Positions 28,222 through 37,437 of a DNA stretch of 64,000 bases are shown one piece after another. Positions within the stretch are counted from its first letter, which is position 1, and every line of letters begins with the position of its first letter. Made by a program: the position numbers and the translations under genes. The notes beneath the pieces are model-generated. The model was given only the letters and a program-made list of their open reading frames with translations. It ran no database searches and was not told the DNA's origin. The stretch comes from Deltaproteobacteria bacterium. Its GTDB lineage: Bacteria; Myxococcota_A; Polyangia; JAAYKL01. The stretch is taken from positions 1 to 64,000 of the forward strand of contig JAUVDV010000015.1 of NCBI GenBank assembly GCA_030595125.1. The letters run 5' to 3'.

Positions 28222-29141
28222 GTCTCCAGAGCGACCAGAGTTGCCGAATATCCAGCCTCTATCGCCTCCTTTGCTCGATGGAAATCCAGGAACATGAAAT
28301 TGTCGAACTCTGGTCGAATTACCAGATCGGGGGGATCTATTTGAAAGTTCGTTTCCGTTATCCGTACTTCCATGATGCCAATCGAAGTTCCGAGAACGTC
28401 ATAGATTGAGGGAGTAGCGCTATCATTTCTCCCAATATTGATCTGTTTAGATAGCATCGGATGCACAGATTCTGCTCGTTGGTTCAGCTCCTTTCGCAGA
28501 TGAGTCAACCAGACGGACATTTGTTTTTCCTCGGTGTCCTCATTCTTCATCAGGCTGCCGCCGCCCGTCTTCATCGGAGGCTTTTTCGTCAAAGAGTGAC
28601 TGAGATCGACCGCGATCACTCGATCCGCGCCAAGGCTTCTGGCAACTGTTACCGGAACCGGGTCCACCAACCCACCATCCACCAGCACTCGGCCATCCAG
28701 TACCACAGGCGTGAAGATCCCTGGAATCGATATGCTCGCTCTTACAGCTTCAATGAGATCACCGCTCTTGAGGACTACCGCCGAGCCCGACCGTAAATCG
28801 GTCGCGACGGCTGCAAATGGTAACCGAAGGTCTTCGAAGTGTGTTTTTTGAACATGTCCTCGAAAGAACGTCTCGATCTTTTTTCCATCGATCAGGCCGG
28901 ACCTGGGAAAGACGACGTCAAGGAAACTCACGATCCGACCCCAGTCCATCTTGAGAACGGCTTCCTCCAGCAGTGCTATCCGCCCCGAGGCATATATGGC
29001 CCCTACCAACGCTCCTATGCTTGTGCCTGCGACGCAGTCTATTTGAATATCGGCTTCAGCAAGGGCTCGAAACACACCAATGTGAGCCCAACCTCTCGCC
29101 GATCCGCCCCCGAGAGCCAGACCAATCTTTTCATGTTTCAT
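28212..29141 (-). CDS. Patatin-like phospholipase
   Basis: 309 aa. All patatin landmarks are present: oxyanion loop GLALGGGSARGWAHIGV, nucleophile Ser in GTSIGALVG (near residue 42), and catalytic Asp in DGGLVDPVPV (near residue 155). This Ser-Asp dyad hydrolyses acyl chains from phospholipids. It has no signal peptide, so it is probably cytoplasmic or on the inner-membrane face (RssA/NTE-like). It overlaps the RND gene by 11 bp and the membrane-HD gene by 10 bp. Confidence 0.9.
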   Translation of the reverse strand: MKHEKIGLALGGGSARGWAHIGVFRALAEADIQIDCVAGTSIGALVGAIYASGRIALLEEAVLKMDWGRIVSFLDVVFPRSGLIDGKKIETFFRGHVQKTHFEDLRLPFAAVATDLRSGSAVVLKSGDLIEAVRASISIPGIFTPVVLDGRVLVDGGLVDPVPVTVARSLGADRVIAVDLSHSLTKKPPMKTGGGSLMKNEDTEEKQMSVWLTHLRKELNQRAESVHPMLSKQINIGRNDSATPSIYDVLGTSIGIMEVRITETNFQIDPPDLVIRPEFDNFMFLDFHRAKEAIEAGYSATLVALETWK

Positions 29142-32121
29142 TCAATTCCTCATCGAAAGTAGCATTGGACATGGACCGACGCCTTTTAAATGCTGTCCAG
29201 GAGAAAGCTCGTTTGGGCCAGCAGCGACCTGTTCCTTTACCTCTCCTGGTCAGAAACTTGCCACGTTTTGCCAGCACGAGAATGGATGGAATCAATATCA
29301 TGGCCGAGGTCGCGCTCACGATCATGGTGAGCGCCGTCATCCAGCCGAAATTGTGCATCGGTACCACGCTGCCGAACATCAGGGCGATGAATCCCATGGA
29401 AACAGCAAGCGCGTTGATGGTAATCGCGATGCCCGTGGTCTTCATCGTTTCCAACGAGGACTCTTCGATTGTTTGCCCTGCCTGACGTTCAATCCTTAGT
29501 CGCGACAGGAAATGGATTGCATAGTCCACGCCGATACCCACGGCAACCGACGCGATCATCATCGTCGTGATGTCCAGCGGAATGCCGAAGTAACCCATCA
29601 AACCAAAATTGAACAAGACGGTAAACAGGATCGGAATAACGGCGATTGTCCCGGCCCATAGCGATCGAAACTGTAGCGCGACCAGGAGAAAGACTATCAG
29701 GACTGCGATCATCAGACTTCGCCACTGGCTCGTTATCAGGCTTTCGTCCAGTTCTTTGTAAATGCTCGGCATGCCGGTGACCGCGAGGGAGATCTCGGTC
29801 GAGGACACCGCAGGATTATCGGTTTGTTCTACAGCAACGCGGCTATCGTTCAATTCCCAGAGGTCACCGTTCAGATCGTCGACGAGCCAGTCATCAGACT
29901 GTAGGTCATTTGGCAGCGATGATATGAGCCTGGAGAGGATGGCCTCAATCCTCAATGATTCTGCTCGATCGTCCATCAACCTCACGAGAGAGGCGGCCAT
30001 ATCGCCTGCCAACTCAGGGTCTTCTTCGATAGCCTCTGCAGGAAGCTCCTTTTGAATGAGCGCCTTCACGTCGATCAAAGAGAACCGCTCCCCTGCAAGA
30101 AGCTGACTTGTCCCGGCCCTGAGACGTGCAAGAATCTCCGCCGAGTCTATCTCCAACTCGGATTCATCTCCCTTGAGATACGACATTATTTCTTTTACGG
30201 ACCCAAGTATATGCGACTTGTCGCCAAGAGAGATCTTCCGGCTCGCCGCTAAGCGAATGGTTTCTTCAATGCTCCCGAGCGAGTTGTGATCATTCCCCAA
30301 GCGGGCGGCAACATCGTAGCTCACCATTTCTACAACTCGTTCAACCAGTTGCTTGCGATTTTTTTTCTCCAATTCGCCGGATGGCTTATCGCCAGCTTTC
30401 AATGCCACGACGTTCCATTTCTCAAGAACCTCGGAATCGATAAAGGTGTTGACGATGCCGACCAGTTTCATGAGCTCTCCACTGTCGACGGTGCCGACGG
30501 TGGCCTGAATTACGGCCTCCTTCTCATCAGGGGTCACGAGTTGGTCCATGATCTCGTTGCCCTCGAGAAGCATCCACAGATTCCCGACCCCGGCGGCGCT
30601 GTCCGGGATGGAGTACCGCCCGTTCATCTGCTGGTTCATCTCGCAAACGAGATCCGCAACGGACTGCGAGTTGCTGACGTGGGGCAAGGTATCGAGGTAC
30701 TTCCCGATACGCAGCATCTCTTTCAACACGAAGGGGTCCTTTATGGGGCCGCGAACTCGGATCTGAACGACCATGGCGCCGCCGAATTGCTCCTCCATCA
30801 TCTCTTCGGCGATGCGGATCTCGCTTCCCTCCTCGAAGTATTCGACCATATTTACCGAGCGCTTGATGTTGGTCAGGCCCAAACCTGCGGCGACCGCGAT
30901 CAATGCAGCTCCAGATAAGGTCAGGCGCGGATGTCTTGTGACCATTGAGCCCAAACCAGACATCAAGCGCATTCCGAGCGTGATCTTTCCCGAGAAACGA
31001 TCCGCCCGTACTCCCCGAGGTTTCAATAATGACAAAACGGCCGGCAGAAATGTGGTTGCCAACAGGAGGGCGCACAGAACCCCGATCGCCGTGAATATTC
31101 CGAACTCCCGAATGAGCGTGAGATAGGAAGTCGTAAATGAAAGGAAGCCCGCCAGAGTAGTTACGCCGGCCAGAATAATCGGCAAACCCACTTCGGCGAT
31201 GGCGCGCTTGAGGCCCTTATCCGGAGACTCACCACCACCGCCGACGACCTCGTTGTACTTGTTGAGCATGTGAATTCCATAAGCGCTACCGATGGCAATG
31301 AGCAGCACCGGCATGCCGTTGGATACCAAGGTCAGGTCAGCGCCGAACACGGCCATCAATCCTATTGCCCACGTGGTGCTGAACAGCACCGTACCCAACG
31401 GCAGCAGAACACCTCGAATCGTCCGGAAGCTCAGAAACAGGGTGATCATCACGAGAAACGCCACCAGCGGAATGAGCAGCCCCATATCTTCGAAGATGAT
31501 GTCATTGATGAACACCATCCATAGGGGCAGGCCCGCGTAATACGAGATGAGATCTCCCTTGAATTCCTCGGTGGCGTCGCGAAGGAAACGTCCGACAACA
31601 GCCCTATCGACTCCTTCTTCGAGCCGAATCATCACGGCGGTGTACTTTCCATCCGCCGAAACAAGGCTCCCCGAGTACATATCCTTGGAGAGCGTGTATC
31701 TCTTGAGGGAATCCAGCTCTTTTTTCGTTTCTGGAATTTGATCCGGAGGAATCAATTTGCCGATCTCCAGACCGCCTTCGATTTTCTTGATGTCCAAAAT
31801 GTTCGTGATGCTGATCACGTTGCGAACACCTTCGATCTTTTCGTATTCCCCGGTGAGATTGCGAACGGTCTTGAGCGTCGAAGAGTCGAAGATATCGCCG
31901 TCCTCGGCCTCGAACGCGATTACGCCCATCGAACTTCCGCCGAAGATCTTGCCGACCTCGTTGAAGATCTTCACGGACTCCTTGTCCTGTGGCAGGTAAC
32001 TGAGGATATCGCTGTTGATCGTCAAGGTTGACGCCTGATAGCCGAGCCAGCCCGTGATCCCGATCGTAATGATGATAATTGCGATACGAAACTTAATTAC
32101 GAATTCAGCGTATTTTCTCAA
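29131..32121 (-). CDS. RND/MMPL-family lipid exporter
   Basis: 996 aa with twelve predicted membrane segments in two halves. Each half begins with one helix (about 10-30 and 395-415), a large periplasmic domain, then five helices around GIDxDY-type motifs (GSAYGIHMLNKYNE in half one, GIGVDYAIHFLSRLR in half two). This matches the MMPL/HpnN branch of RND proteins, which move hydrophobic molecules such as hopanoids or lipids toward the outer membrane using proton motive force. The second periplasmic domain (about 440-790) is unusually long and helical. Neighbouring LolA-like and barrel genes support a trans-envelope route. Confidence 0.88.
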   Translation of the reverse strand: MRKYAEFVIKFRIAIIIITIGITGWLGYQASTLTINSDILSYLPQDKESVKIFNEVGKIFGGSSMGVIAFEAEDGDIFDSSTLKTVRNLTGEYEKIEGVRNVISITNILDIKKIEGGLEIGKLIPPDQIPETKKELDSLKRYTLSKDMYSGSLVSADGKYTAVMIRLEEGVDRAVVGRFLRDATEEFKGDLISYYAGLPLWMVFINDIIFEDMGLLIPLVAFLVMITLFLSFRTIRGVLLPLGTVLFSTTWAIGLMAVFGADLTLVSNGMPVLLIAIGSAYGIHMLNKYNEVVGGGGESPDKGLKRAIAEVGLPIILAGVTTLAGFLSFTTSYLTLIREFGIFTAIGVLCALLLATTFLPAVLSLLKPRGVRADRFSGKITLGMRLMSGLGSMVTRHPRLTLSGAALIAVAAGLGLTNIKRSVNMVEYFEEGSEIRIAEEMMEEQFGGAMVVQIRVRGPIKDPFVLKEMLRIGKYLDTLPHVSNSQSVADLVCEMNQQMNGRYSIPDSAAGVGNLWMLLEGNEIMDQLVTPDEKEAVIQATVGTVDSGELMKLVGIVNTFIDSEVLEKWNVVALKAGDKPSGELEKKNRKQLVERVVEMVSYDVAARLGNDHNSLGSIEETIRLAASRKISLGDKSHILGSVKEIMSYLKGDESELEIDSAEILARLRAGTSQLLAGERFSLIDVKALIQKELPAEAIEEDPELAGDMAASLVRLMDDRAESLRIEAILSRLISSLPNDLQSDDWLVDDLNGDLWELNDSRVAVEQTDNPAVSSTEISLAVTGMPSIYKELDESLITSQWRSLMIAVLIVFLLVALQFRSLWAGTIAVIPILFTVLFNFGLMGYFGIPLDITTMMIASVAVGIGVDYAIHFLSRLRIERQAGQTIEESSLETMKTTGIAITINALAVSMGFIALMFGSVVPMHNFGWMTALTMIVSATSAMILIPSILVLAKRGKFLTRRGKGTGRCWPKRAFSWTAFKRRRSMSNATFDEELNET

Positions 32122-32151
32122 AAGAGGCTCCTTGTTTAATGATCGCTGCGG

Positions 32152-33831
32152 TTAGAAACTGGCAACTGCCTTGACGTATACTTGGTCCTGATCGTCGAGG
32201 GCGCTGAAAAGCCCGTCCCCCTCGCCGTCGAGCAAGAAAGCGCCCACCGCAAGCTCGAGATTGTCGAAAGGCCTGTAAGAGAACTCGGGCATCACCACAT
32301 AGCCATGCGCTTCCTTAACATTATCCCAGTCTGAAATCATGCCTCCCCCGCCAAGCGCGAGCTTGAACTTGTCTTCCAGGAACTTCCACTCCAGGCGGGC
32401 CAGCAGATAGTCGTTTAACTCGTCGCGTGAGCGCTCCACGAAGAACCCGTGCATGTACTGAACATTGACGTAGAACCCGCAGGAGAATGTGTAGTCGAGC
32501 CCGGCCGTATACTTGACGTAGACTTCGTCCTCGACCGCGACCTGTTCTTGCGTGACAGGATCTCCTGTCGGGCCGGGTGCGGTGATCTGCATCGTTGCGC
32601 CCTCGGGGATGAACACCCCCACCTCCGCCCAGTACCCAACCGAGAAGAGCTCACCCGCAAAGTCAGCTCCGATTACGTGCTGCTCCATGAAGGAAGAGGT
32701 GGTGCTCAAGCTGACGCTGGTGGCATCGACCGGCGTGATCGTGAGCTCCGTCGGCACCGGGAGATCATCGTACCCGTGCAGGTAGCTCAATGAGAAGTCA
32801 ATATCCAGGACGCTCCCTGAGAACTTCACCGCTTGCATGGAGTGTTTCAGATCAAAGGGGCCGGTGTCGATGTGGTCCTCCTGTTCCACCACCTGAGCGC
32901 CGCCAAGCAGCGGAGTCAGATCCTGGCCTCCACCAAGGTCGAGACCACCTGCCCTTGGCAGGAGAACAGGACGGACAGACGGGAGCCATATTGCAGCCAG
33001 AGACCAGTCGTTGGGGAAGGTGTATGACAACACCGCTGCGGTGGAGGGTATCTTTGCGCCCCAATCGAAAATGTCCGTGAAGTCGTCGGGATTGAGGTTA
33101 TCGGTGGGGTTGAGCTTGTCCGCAGCACCCCAAGTGATCCGTTGCTTGCCAAAAGAGAAATCAATCCCCGGAGCAAACAGATCGTGCGCCTTGAAGTAGA
33201 TCTCCCAGGGAAAGGCGTCGAACGGCATTTGTTTATTCGGGTCTGACAGATCCGAAGAGCTGGAGACTCCCGACAGGCTATAGAAGCGCACCTCGCCACT
33301 GACTACGACAAGGAGGTTATCCGTAGGCCAGGTCTTCAACTCGAGGCGTGCCTTGCTGTAGAAATCGACCATCGGGACCTCCGAGTCGGAGGTCAAGAAC
33401 CGCTTGTCCAGCTTTACAAAACCGGAGATATTCGGTCGCCACGCGCCATCATCATCCTCGTTTTCTTCGAACTCCTGTTCAAATTCATCGTCTTCCTCAA
33501 AGGAGTCATCCTCCTCGACAGAAGCGCCTTCGTCCATGCCCGCTCCTTCCTGAACGGAGGAGTTCTCTTCACCTTCTGTATCCGGAGTGTCATCCGATTC
33601 ATTCTCCGGTGATTCATCCTCCGGTTCGGAAGGCTTATCCTCGATGTCGCCCGGTGTTTCTTCGGCAACATCTTCCTGGGGATCGGGTGGATTTCCTTCG
33701 ATGTCGCCGGGTTGCTCGTCGACGACGGCCGGTTGCTCCGTCGCGTCATCGGTTTCCTGCTGGGCGTTGCCGATATGTGCGACACCTAGAGACAGCACAA
33801 CAGTGTAAAGGAAGATAGTTTTCTTGGTCAT
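32152..33831 (-). CDS. DUF1302-like outer-membrane barrel with acidic N-terminal extension
   Basis: 559 aa. A signal peptide (about 1-23, ending GNAQ) precedes about 105 residues that are nearly all Glu, Asp, Pro, Gly and Ser. From residue 130 on the sequence is beta-rich and has WRPNISGFVKLDKRF, the GKQRITWGAADKLNPTDNL motif typical of DUF1302-like proteins, and a terminal Phe (VKAVASF). DUF1302 proteins commonly neighbour MMPL exporters and LolA-like genes and are thought to form outer-membrane channels for lipid export. The acidic extension is not usual in this family. Confidence 0.8.
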   Translation of the reverse strand: MTKKTIFLYTVVLSLGVAHIGNAQQETDDATEQPAVVDEQPGDIEGNPPDPQEDVAEETPGDIEDKPSEPEDESPENESDDTPDTEGEENSSVQEGAGMDEGASVEEDDSFEEDDEFEQEFEENEDDDGAWRPNISGFVKLDKRFLTSDSEVPMVDFYSKARLELKTWPTDNLLVVVSGEVRFYSLSGVSSSSDLSDPNKQMPFDAFPWEIYFKAHDLFAPGIDFSFGKQRITWGAADKLNPTDNLNPDDFTDIFDWGAKIPSTAAVLSYTFPNDWSLAAIWLPSVRPVLLPRAGGLDLGGGQDLTPLLGGAQVVEQEDHIDTGPFDLKHSMQAVKFSGSVLDIDFSLSYLHGYDDLPVPTELTITPVDATSVSLSTTSSFMEQHVIGADFAGELFSVGYWAEVGVFIPEGATMQITAPGPTGDPVTQEQVAVEDEVYVKYTAGLDYTFSCGFYVNVQYMHGFFVERSRDELNDYLLARLEWKFLEDKFKLALGGGGMISDWDNVKEAHGYVVMPEFSYRPFDNLELAVGAFLLDGEGDGLFSALDDQDQVYVKAVASF

Positions 33832-33854
33832 GTGTGTAGCTCCGCGATAGTTGG

Positions 33855-34607
33855 TCAGTGAACTTTCTTCAGATTTCTCTTGCTGAACACTTTGTCGGCC
33901 AACCCCTGGTCGTGCTTTACATTGACCAGTTTCATGGTGGTGGTGTGGTTCCGTAGGACGTCCTTTATTTTGATATGGGTCGGTGTCCAGTAGCCGTCGA
34001 TCTTTTTGACGGCGCCGTTGGTCATCACCTTGAACAGCTTGCCGGCCTTGTTGAACATTTCGACCTTCGAAGGCAGGTATGTCTTCTTATTGACGCGCAT
34101 TACGAGCTTGGAGTAATCGGTCTTCGCTCCGGGCTTCGGTTTGCAGGTCAGCACGTAGTGTTCGCCGTCGGTCTTGTCGAGCACCGCGCTGTATTTCTCC
34201 GGGTACTTGCTCTCCGAAAGATCGTTATACGAGAAGTCGGTCGCCATGAAGTTCTCGTTCTTCACGTGCGACGCAATCCGGCGGATTTTCCCGAACGCGG
34301 GTGAGTACAGGTACAAGGTATCATCATCGATTACCAGGAACCCCACGCCCTTCACGTCGGCTGGAGAGAGGAAGGTGAAGAGCTTCTTCTGAGCGCCCTT
34401 CTGAGAAATCTTCATCTTCCGCTCTTTGGTGGTGCCGTCCTTGGCCTTGATGATCATCTTGATCGTGGCCGTCCTGTCCGCCGGTGCGTTCATAGCCTTT
34501 TCGACCTTTGCCAGGATCTCGTCTCCCGTCAGAGCAAATGCCGGCACGGCAAACGTGTTGACAACAAGGAAGGCCGCTACCAGCAGGATATTTGTTTTTT
34601 TCATCAT
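33855..34607 (-). CDS. LolA-like outer-membrane lipoprotein-sorting/lipid-carrier protein
   Basis: 250 aa. Signal peptide about 1-25 (VPAFA). The mature part has TGDEILAKVEKAMNAP, then alternating beta strands with FLSPADVKGVGFLVIDDD, KIRRIASHVKNENFMATDF, and VKKIDGYWTPTHIKI, the pattern of the outer membrane lipoprotein-sorting (LolA/LolB-fold) proteins that travel with MMPL exporters. It probably shuttles a hydrophobic cargo between the RND pump and the outer-membrane barrel. First gene after the TetR terminator; GGAGAAAG precedes ATGATG. Confidence 0.85.
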   Translation of the reverse strand: MMKKTNILLVAAFLVVNTFAVPAFALTGDEILAKVEKAMNAPADRTATIKMIIKAKDGTTKERKMKISQKGAQKKLFTFLSPADVKGVGFLVIDDDTLYLYSPAFGKIRRIASHVKNENFMATDFSYNDLSESKYPEKYSAVLDKTDGEHYVLTCKPKPGAKTDYSKLVMRVNKKTYLPSKVEMFNKAGKLFKVMTNGAVKKIDGYWTPTHIKIKDVLRNHTTTMKLVNVKHDQGLADKVFSKRNLKKVH

Positions 34608-34704
34608 GACTTTCTCCTTCTTTCGTTCGGTTTTTTTTCAGCCGAATGTTGTGCTGTTCTCACTTTACGACTGAACAGACCGATTAAATGTTCAATTCGA
34701 GGGT

Positions 34705-34733
34705 AAAAAAAACGGCAGTTCCCTGCCTTTTTT
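34705..34733. terminator. Bidirectional-looking terminator after tetR
   Basis: Stem GGCAG (34714-34718) and CTGCC (34723-34727) with loop TTCC, flanked by an A run on one side and TTTTTT on the other. On the minus strand it follows the tetR stop (34741) by 8 bases. It separates tetR from the nine-gene run, so that run needs its own promoter in 34608-34704. Confidence 0.75.
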
Positions 34734-34740
34734 ATTCCGG

Positions 34741-35334
34741 TCACTGCTCTTGTCGAGGCAGCAAGCCATGAGTGAAGACATCAAGGCCCTCCCGCATCAC
34801 ACTGGTTATCATGGTTGTGTTTTCGCTGACAAGAAGATCGGCTTCGATTCCCTTGAACGCCGCGATCAAAGTTCTGGCAATGATATCCACCCGTATCTTC
34901 CGAAATCTTCCTTTTTCTATTCCGTCTTCGAGAATTGAACAAAGCAAATTGGATTCCTCGAGAAAAAACCTCTCTCGGCACTTTCCCGCGACGGGCAAGA
35001 GTTCACGCCCGGCTGTTTGCGAGACGCGATACAGGTTGAGCAGCTTCTTGATCTTCCTGAACCGAGTCAGGACAAAAGCATGCAGTTGGTCCATGGGATC
35101 TTTGCGGCTTCGAACGATTTTTCGCAGATCCGCCAGCAACAGGTCGCTTTCCCGGTTTACCACTTCGGTAAATATCTGCTCTTTGTTTTTAAAATAGTAA
35201 TACAAAGCCGCCTTGGTGATTCCACAGTTAGTGGCGATATCCGCCGTGGTACACCGCCTGAATCCATATTGGGCAAAGAGCGCCCGCGCTTCGTTGAGGA
35301 TTTGTTCTTTCTTCTCTGGGAATTGATCTGCCAT
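34741..35334 (-). CDS. TetR/AcrR-family transcriptional regulator
   Basis: 197 aa. The N-terminal helix-turn-helix (about 8-55) reads ILNEARALFAQYGFRRCT, then TADIATNCGITKAALYYYF and KNKEQIFTEVV, a textbook TetR DNA-binding domain. The C-terminal part is a helical ligand-binding region (TetR_C type). TetR proteins usually repress neighbouring genes and release DNA on binding a small hydrophobic ligand. Here the likely target is the downstream lolA-barrel-RND-phospholipase run; a fatty acid or lipid ligand is an inference. Confidence 0.9.
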   Translation of the reverse strand: MADQFPEKKEQILNEARALFAQYGFRRCTTADIATNCGITKAALYYYFKNKEQIFTEVVNRESDLLLADLRKIVRSRKDPMDQLHAFVLTRFRKIKKLLNLYRVSQTAGRELLPVAGKCRERFFLEESNLLCSILEDGIEKGRFRKIRVDIIARTLIAAFKGIEADLLVSENTTMITSVMREGLDVFTHGLLPRQEQ

Positions 35335-35376
35335 TTCATTCCTCGGTCAGTACAACAACACACCAGTACCATGCTT

Positions 35377-35395
35377 AACATTTAAACGCAATGTT
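35377..35395. promoter_or_regulatory. Candidate TetR operator upstream of tetR
   Basis: AACATT and AATGTT form a perfect inverted repeat separated by 7 bp (35377-35395), 43-61 bases before the tetR start. The half-site GAACATT (minus strand) recurs in the tetR-lolA gap at 34688-34694, as expected if one regulator binds both places. Confidence 0.4.
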
Positions 35396-35487
35396 CAAAT
35401 AGTATCGCAGGGACAAACAAGCCACTCCCCGATTTCATAATTGAGAAGGTCCGCAAAATGAATTGAAAAAAGAGGAAGCGCAGAAAC

Positions 35488-36603
35488 CTACTTCAAAAAC
35501 TCGTCGTAGGGGGTGAGTTTCATTTTTAGCGAGTCGGCCACGGCCGGGCAGGTCAGATTGCCCTCGACGCAGTTGAGGCCCGTCTTGACCACGTTGTCCT
35601 CGATACAGGCCTTCTTCCATCCCTTGTTTGCCAGGTCGACGGCGTACTGCATTGTGGCGTTGGTCAGGGCGAAGGTGGAAGTGCGCGGCACGCATCCGGG
35701 CATGTTGGCCACACAATAATGAACTATGCCCTCAACCTCGAATGTCGGCTCGGCGTGGGTAGTGGGCTTGCTGCACTCGAAGCAGCCGCCCTGATCGATC
35801 GAGACGTCGACAAGCACCGCTCCGGGTTTCATCAACTTGAGCATGTCTTTGGTGATAACCCAGGGGGCCGTGGCGCCGGCGACGAGAATGCCGCCGATGA
35901 CCAGATCTGTGGTCTCGATGGCCTTGCGCAGATTCCATGGAGTTGATTTGAGAGTGTGCATGCGGCCCTGGTATATCTCGTCGAGCTGCCGCAGGCGCTC
36001 CGTGTTGATGTCCATTATCGTCACGTTGGCGCCCATTCCGACGGCCATCTGGGCCGCGTTTGTTCCCACGACGCCGGCGCCGATTACCAGGACGTTGCCC
36101 GGGTCGGTTCCAGGAACTCCGCCCAGCAACTGGCCGCGACCGCCGAAGGGACGCTCCAGATACTTGGCGCCTTCCTGAACGGAGAGACGACCCGCGACCT
36201 CACTCATTGGGATGAGTAAGGGCAACTTGCCGCGCCGCTCTTCCATGGTCTCGTAGGCTATCCCGACACAGCCGGTCTCCAGGATGCGCTTTGTCAGATT
36301 CTCGTCGCCCGCCAGGTGCAGGTACGTAAACAGGAGCTGGCCTTTTTTGAGCATCTTGAGCTCGGGATCGAGCGGCTCCTTGACCTTGATGATCATTTCG
36401 GAGATGTCGAATATTTCCTTGGCCGTGCTCAGGAACTTCGCCCCCACCGAGGTGTACTCGTCGTCGGTGAGTCCGCTGCCCATCCCGGCGCCCTTCTCGA
36501 CATAGACCGTATGACCGGCCTGAACCAGCAGTTCCACTCCGGCGGGTGTCATTCCTACACGGTACTCGTGATTCTTGATTTCCTTTGGAATTCCTATGAT
36601 CAT
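35488..36603 (-). CDS. ald: Alanine dehydrogenase
   Basis: 371 aa, usual length. N-terminal MIIGIPKEIKNHEYRVGMTP, catalytic Lys/His region (VKEPLDPEL, FTYLHLA), and the NAD-binding GxGxxG in VLVIGAGVVGTNAAQMA identify the family. It interconverts L-alanine and pyruvate plus ammonia with NAD. The ribosome site GGGAG is close to the ATG. On the minus strand a TTGACA at 36672-36677 could be the -35 box. It stands alone between tetR and the cyclophilin. Confidence 0.95.
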   Translation of the reverse strand: MIIGIPKEIKNHEYRVGMTPAGVELLVQAGHTVYVEKGAGMGSGLTDDEYTSVGAKFLSTAKEIFDISEMIIKVKEPLDPELKMLKKGQLLFTYLHLAGDENLTKRILETGCVGIAYETMEERRGKLPLLIPMSEVAGRLSVQEGAKYLERPFGGRGQLLGGVPGTDPGNVLVIGAGVVGTNAAQMAVGMGANVTIMDINTERLRQLDEIYQGRMHTLKSTPWNLRKAIETTDLVIGGILVAGATAPWVITKDMLKLMKPGAVLVDVSIDQGGCFECSKPTTHAEPTFEVEGIVHYCVANMPGCVPRTSTFALTNATMQYAVDLANKGWKKACIEDNVVKTGLNCVEGNLTCPAVADSLKMKLTPYDEFLK

Positions 36604-36682
36604 TTTCTTTTTCTCCCTGTTTGCTGAGAGCTTTTTTACATGTGAACTTGGCTACTATCGTCGTCATGCGGTGTCAAGTCAG

Positions 36683-37354
36683 TTAGTCGACCAGGACGGA
36701 TGCGGACTTGATGTAGTCGAGCCTGGGGAATTCCTTTTTCAAATACGCGTTTCCCTCCAGGTGAACTCGCCGCTGGCCCGGCCCCATTCCCTTGGGGGCG
36801 CCCTCTCCGTAGCCCGCGTACAGTTTATCCACTGCGGTCATGTCCCGCACCCGGCCGAACGGGGAGAAACCCATCCCGTCCAGGTTGCTATTGTCGCCCA
36901 GGCTGATGAAGAACTGGGTCGTTCTGCTGTTGCGGCCTGCCATGGCGAAGCTTGCCATTCCCCGGGTGTTGCTCTTCTCGACTGAATCGTCCTGGATCCT
37001 GTTGCTTTTCCACTTCTTGTTCATGATGGGATCTCCGTGTATCCCCACCTGGGCCATGAAGCCGTCGATCACCCGGAAAAACGCCACGTCCTTGTAGTAA
37101 CCCATTTCGACCAGCTCCAGGAAGCGATCCGCCCCGTTGGGAGACCAGTCCCTGGTCACGTCGATCACAATTTCGCCCGCTGTCGTGGACAGCTTCACCG
37201 TGTATTTTGCGGGGGCCTTCCCGTTCACCATGATCGAGGCAGTCGGCTTTTCCACCTGTACCACGCTGGAGCCCGCTTCCTTCTTTGTCTCACCGCAGCC
37301 CGTTGCACAAAGCGCAAGGATAATTGTCAAAAATGCGAGGGTGGATTTTATCAT
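36683..37354 (-). CDS. Cyclophilin-type peptidyl-prolyl isomerase, lipid-anchored
   Basis: 223 aa. Signal with lipobox CATGC (Cys about residue 20), then a cyclophilin domain: TAGEIVIDVTRDWSPNGADRF region, VAFFRVIDGFMAQVG, and ASFAMAGRNSRTTQFFISLGDN (short-loop prokaryotic form). It catalyses proline cis-trans isomerisation, here on the periplasmic side of a membrane. The usual substrate-binding Arg in the FFRV segment and QFFI motif are kept, so it should be active. Confidence 0.9.
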   Translation of the reverse strand: MIKSTLAFLTIILALCATGCGETKKEAGSSVVQVEKPTASIMVNGKAPAKYTVKLSTTAGEIVIDVTRDWSPNGADRFLELVEMGYYKDVAFFRVIDGFMAQVGIHGDPIMNKKWKSNRIQDDSVEKSNTRGMASFAMAGRNSRTTQFFISLGDNSNLDGMGFSPFGRVRDMTAVDKLYAGYGEGAPKGMGPGQRRVHLEGNAYLKKEFPRLDYIKSASVLVD

Positions 37355-37437
37355 TGTTCTTCTCCCTTTGATGATGGGGTTCTGATCGGCGGGAGCTTAT
37401 CTCTTATTGCGAAATTTGGGAATAGGAGTGGACAGCA

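Noticed and set aside
23439-35334. Prophage or defence island
   Set aside because: No phage structural, integrase or nuclease-type defence genes; the HD and PLD-like proteins are membrane or lipid anchored and fit an envelope-lipid operon better.
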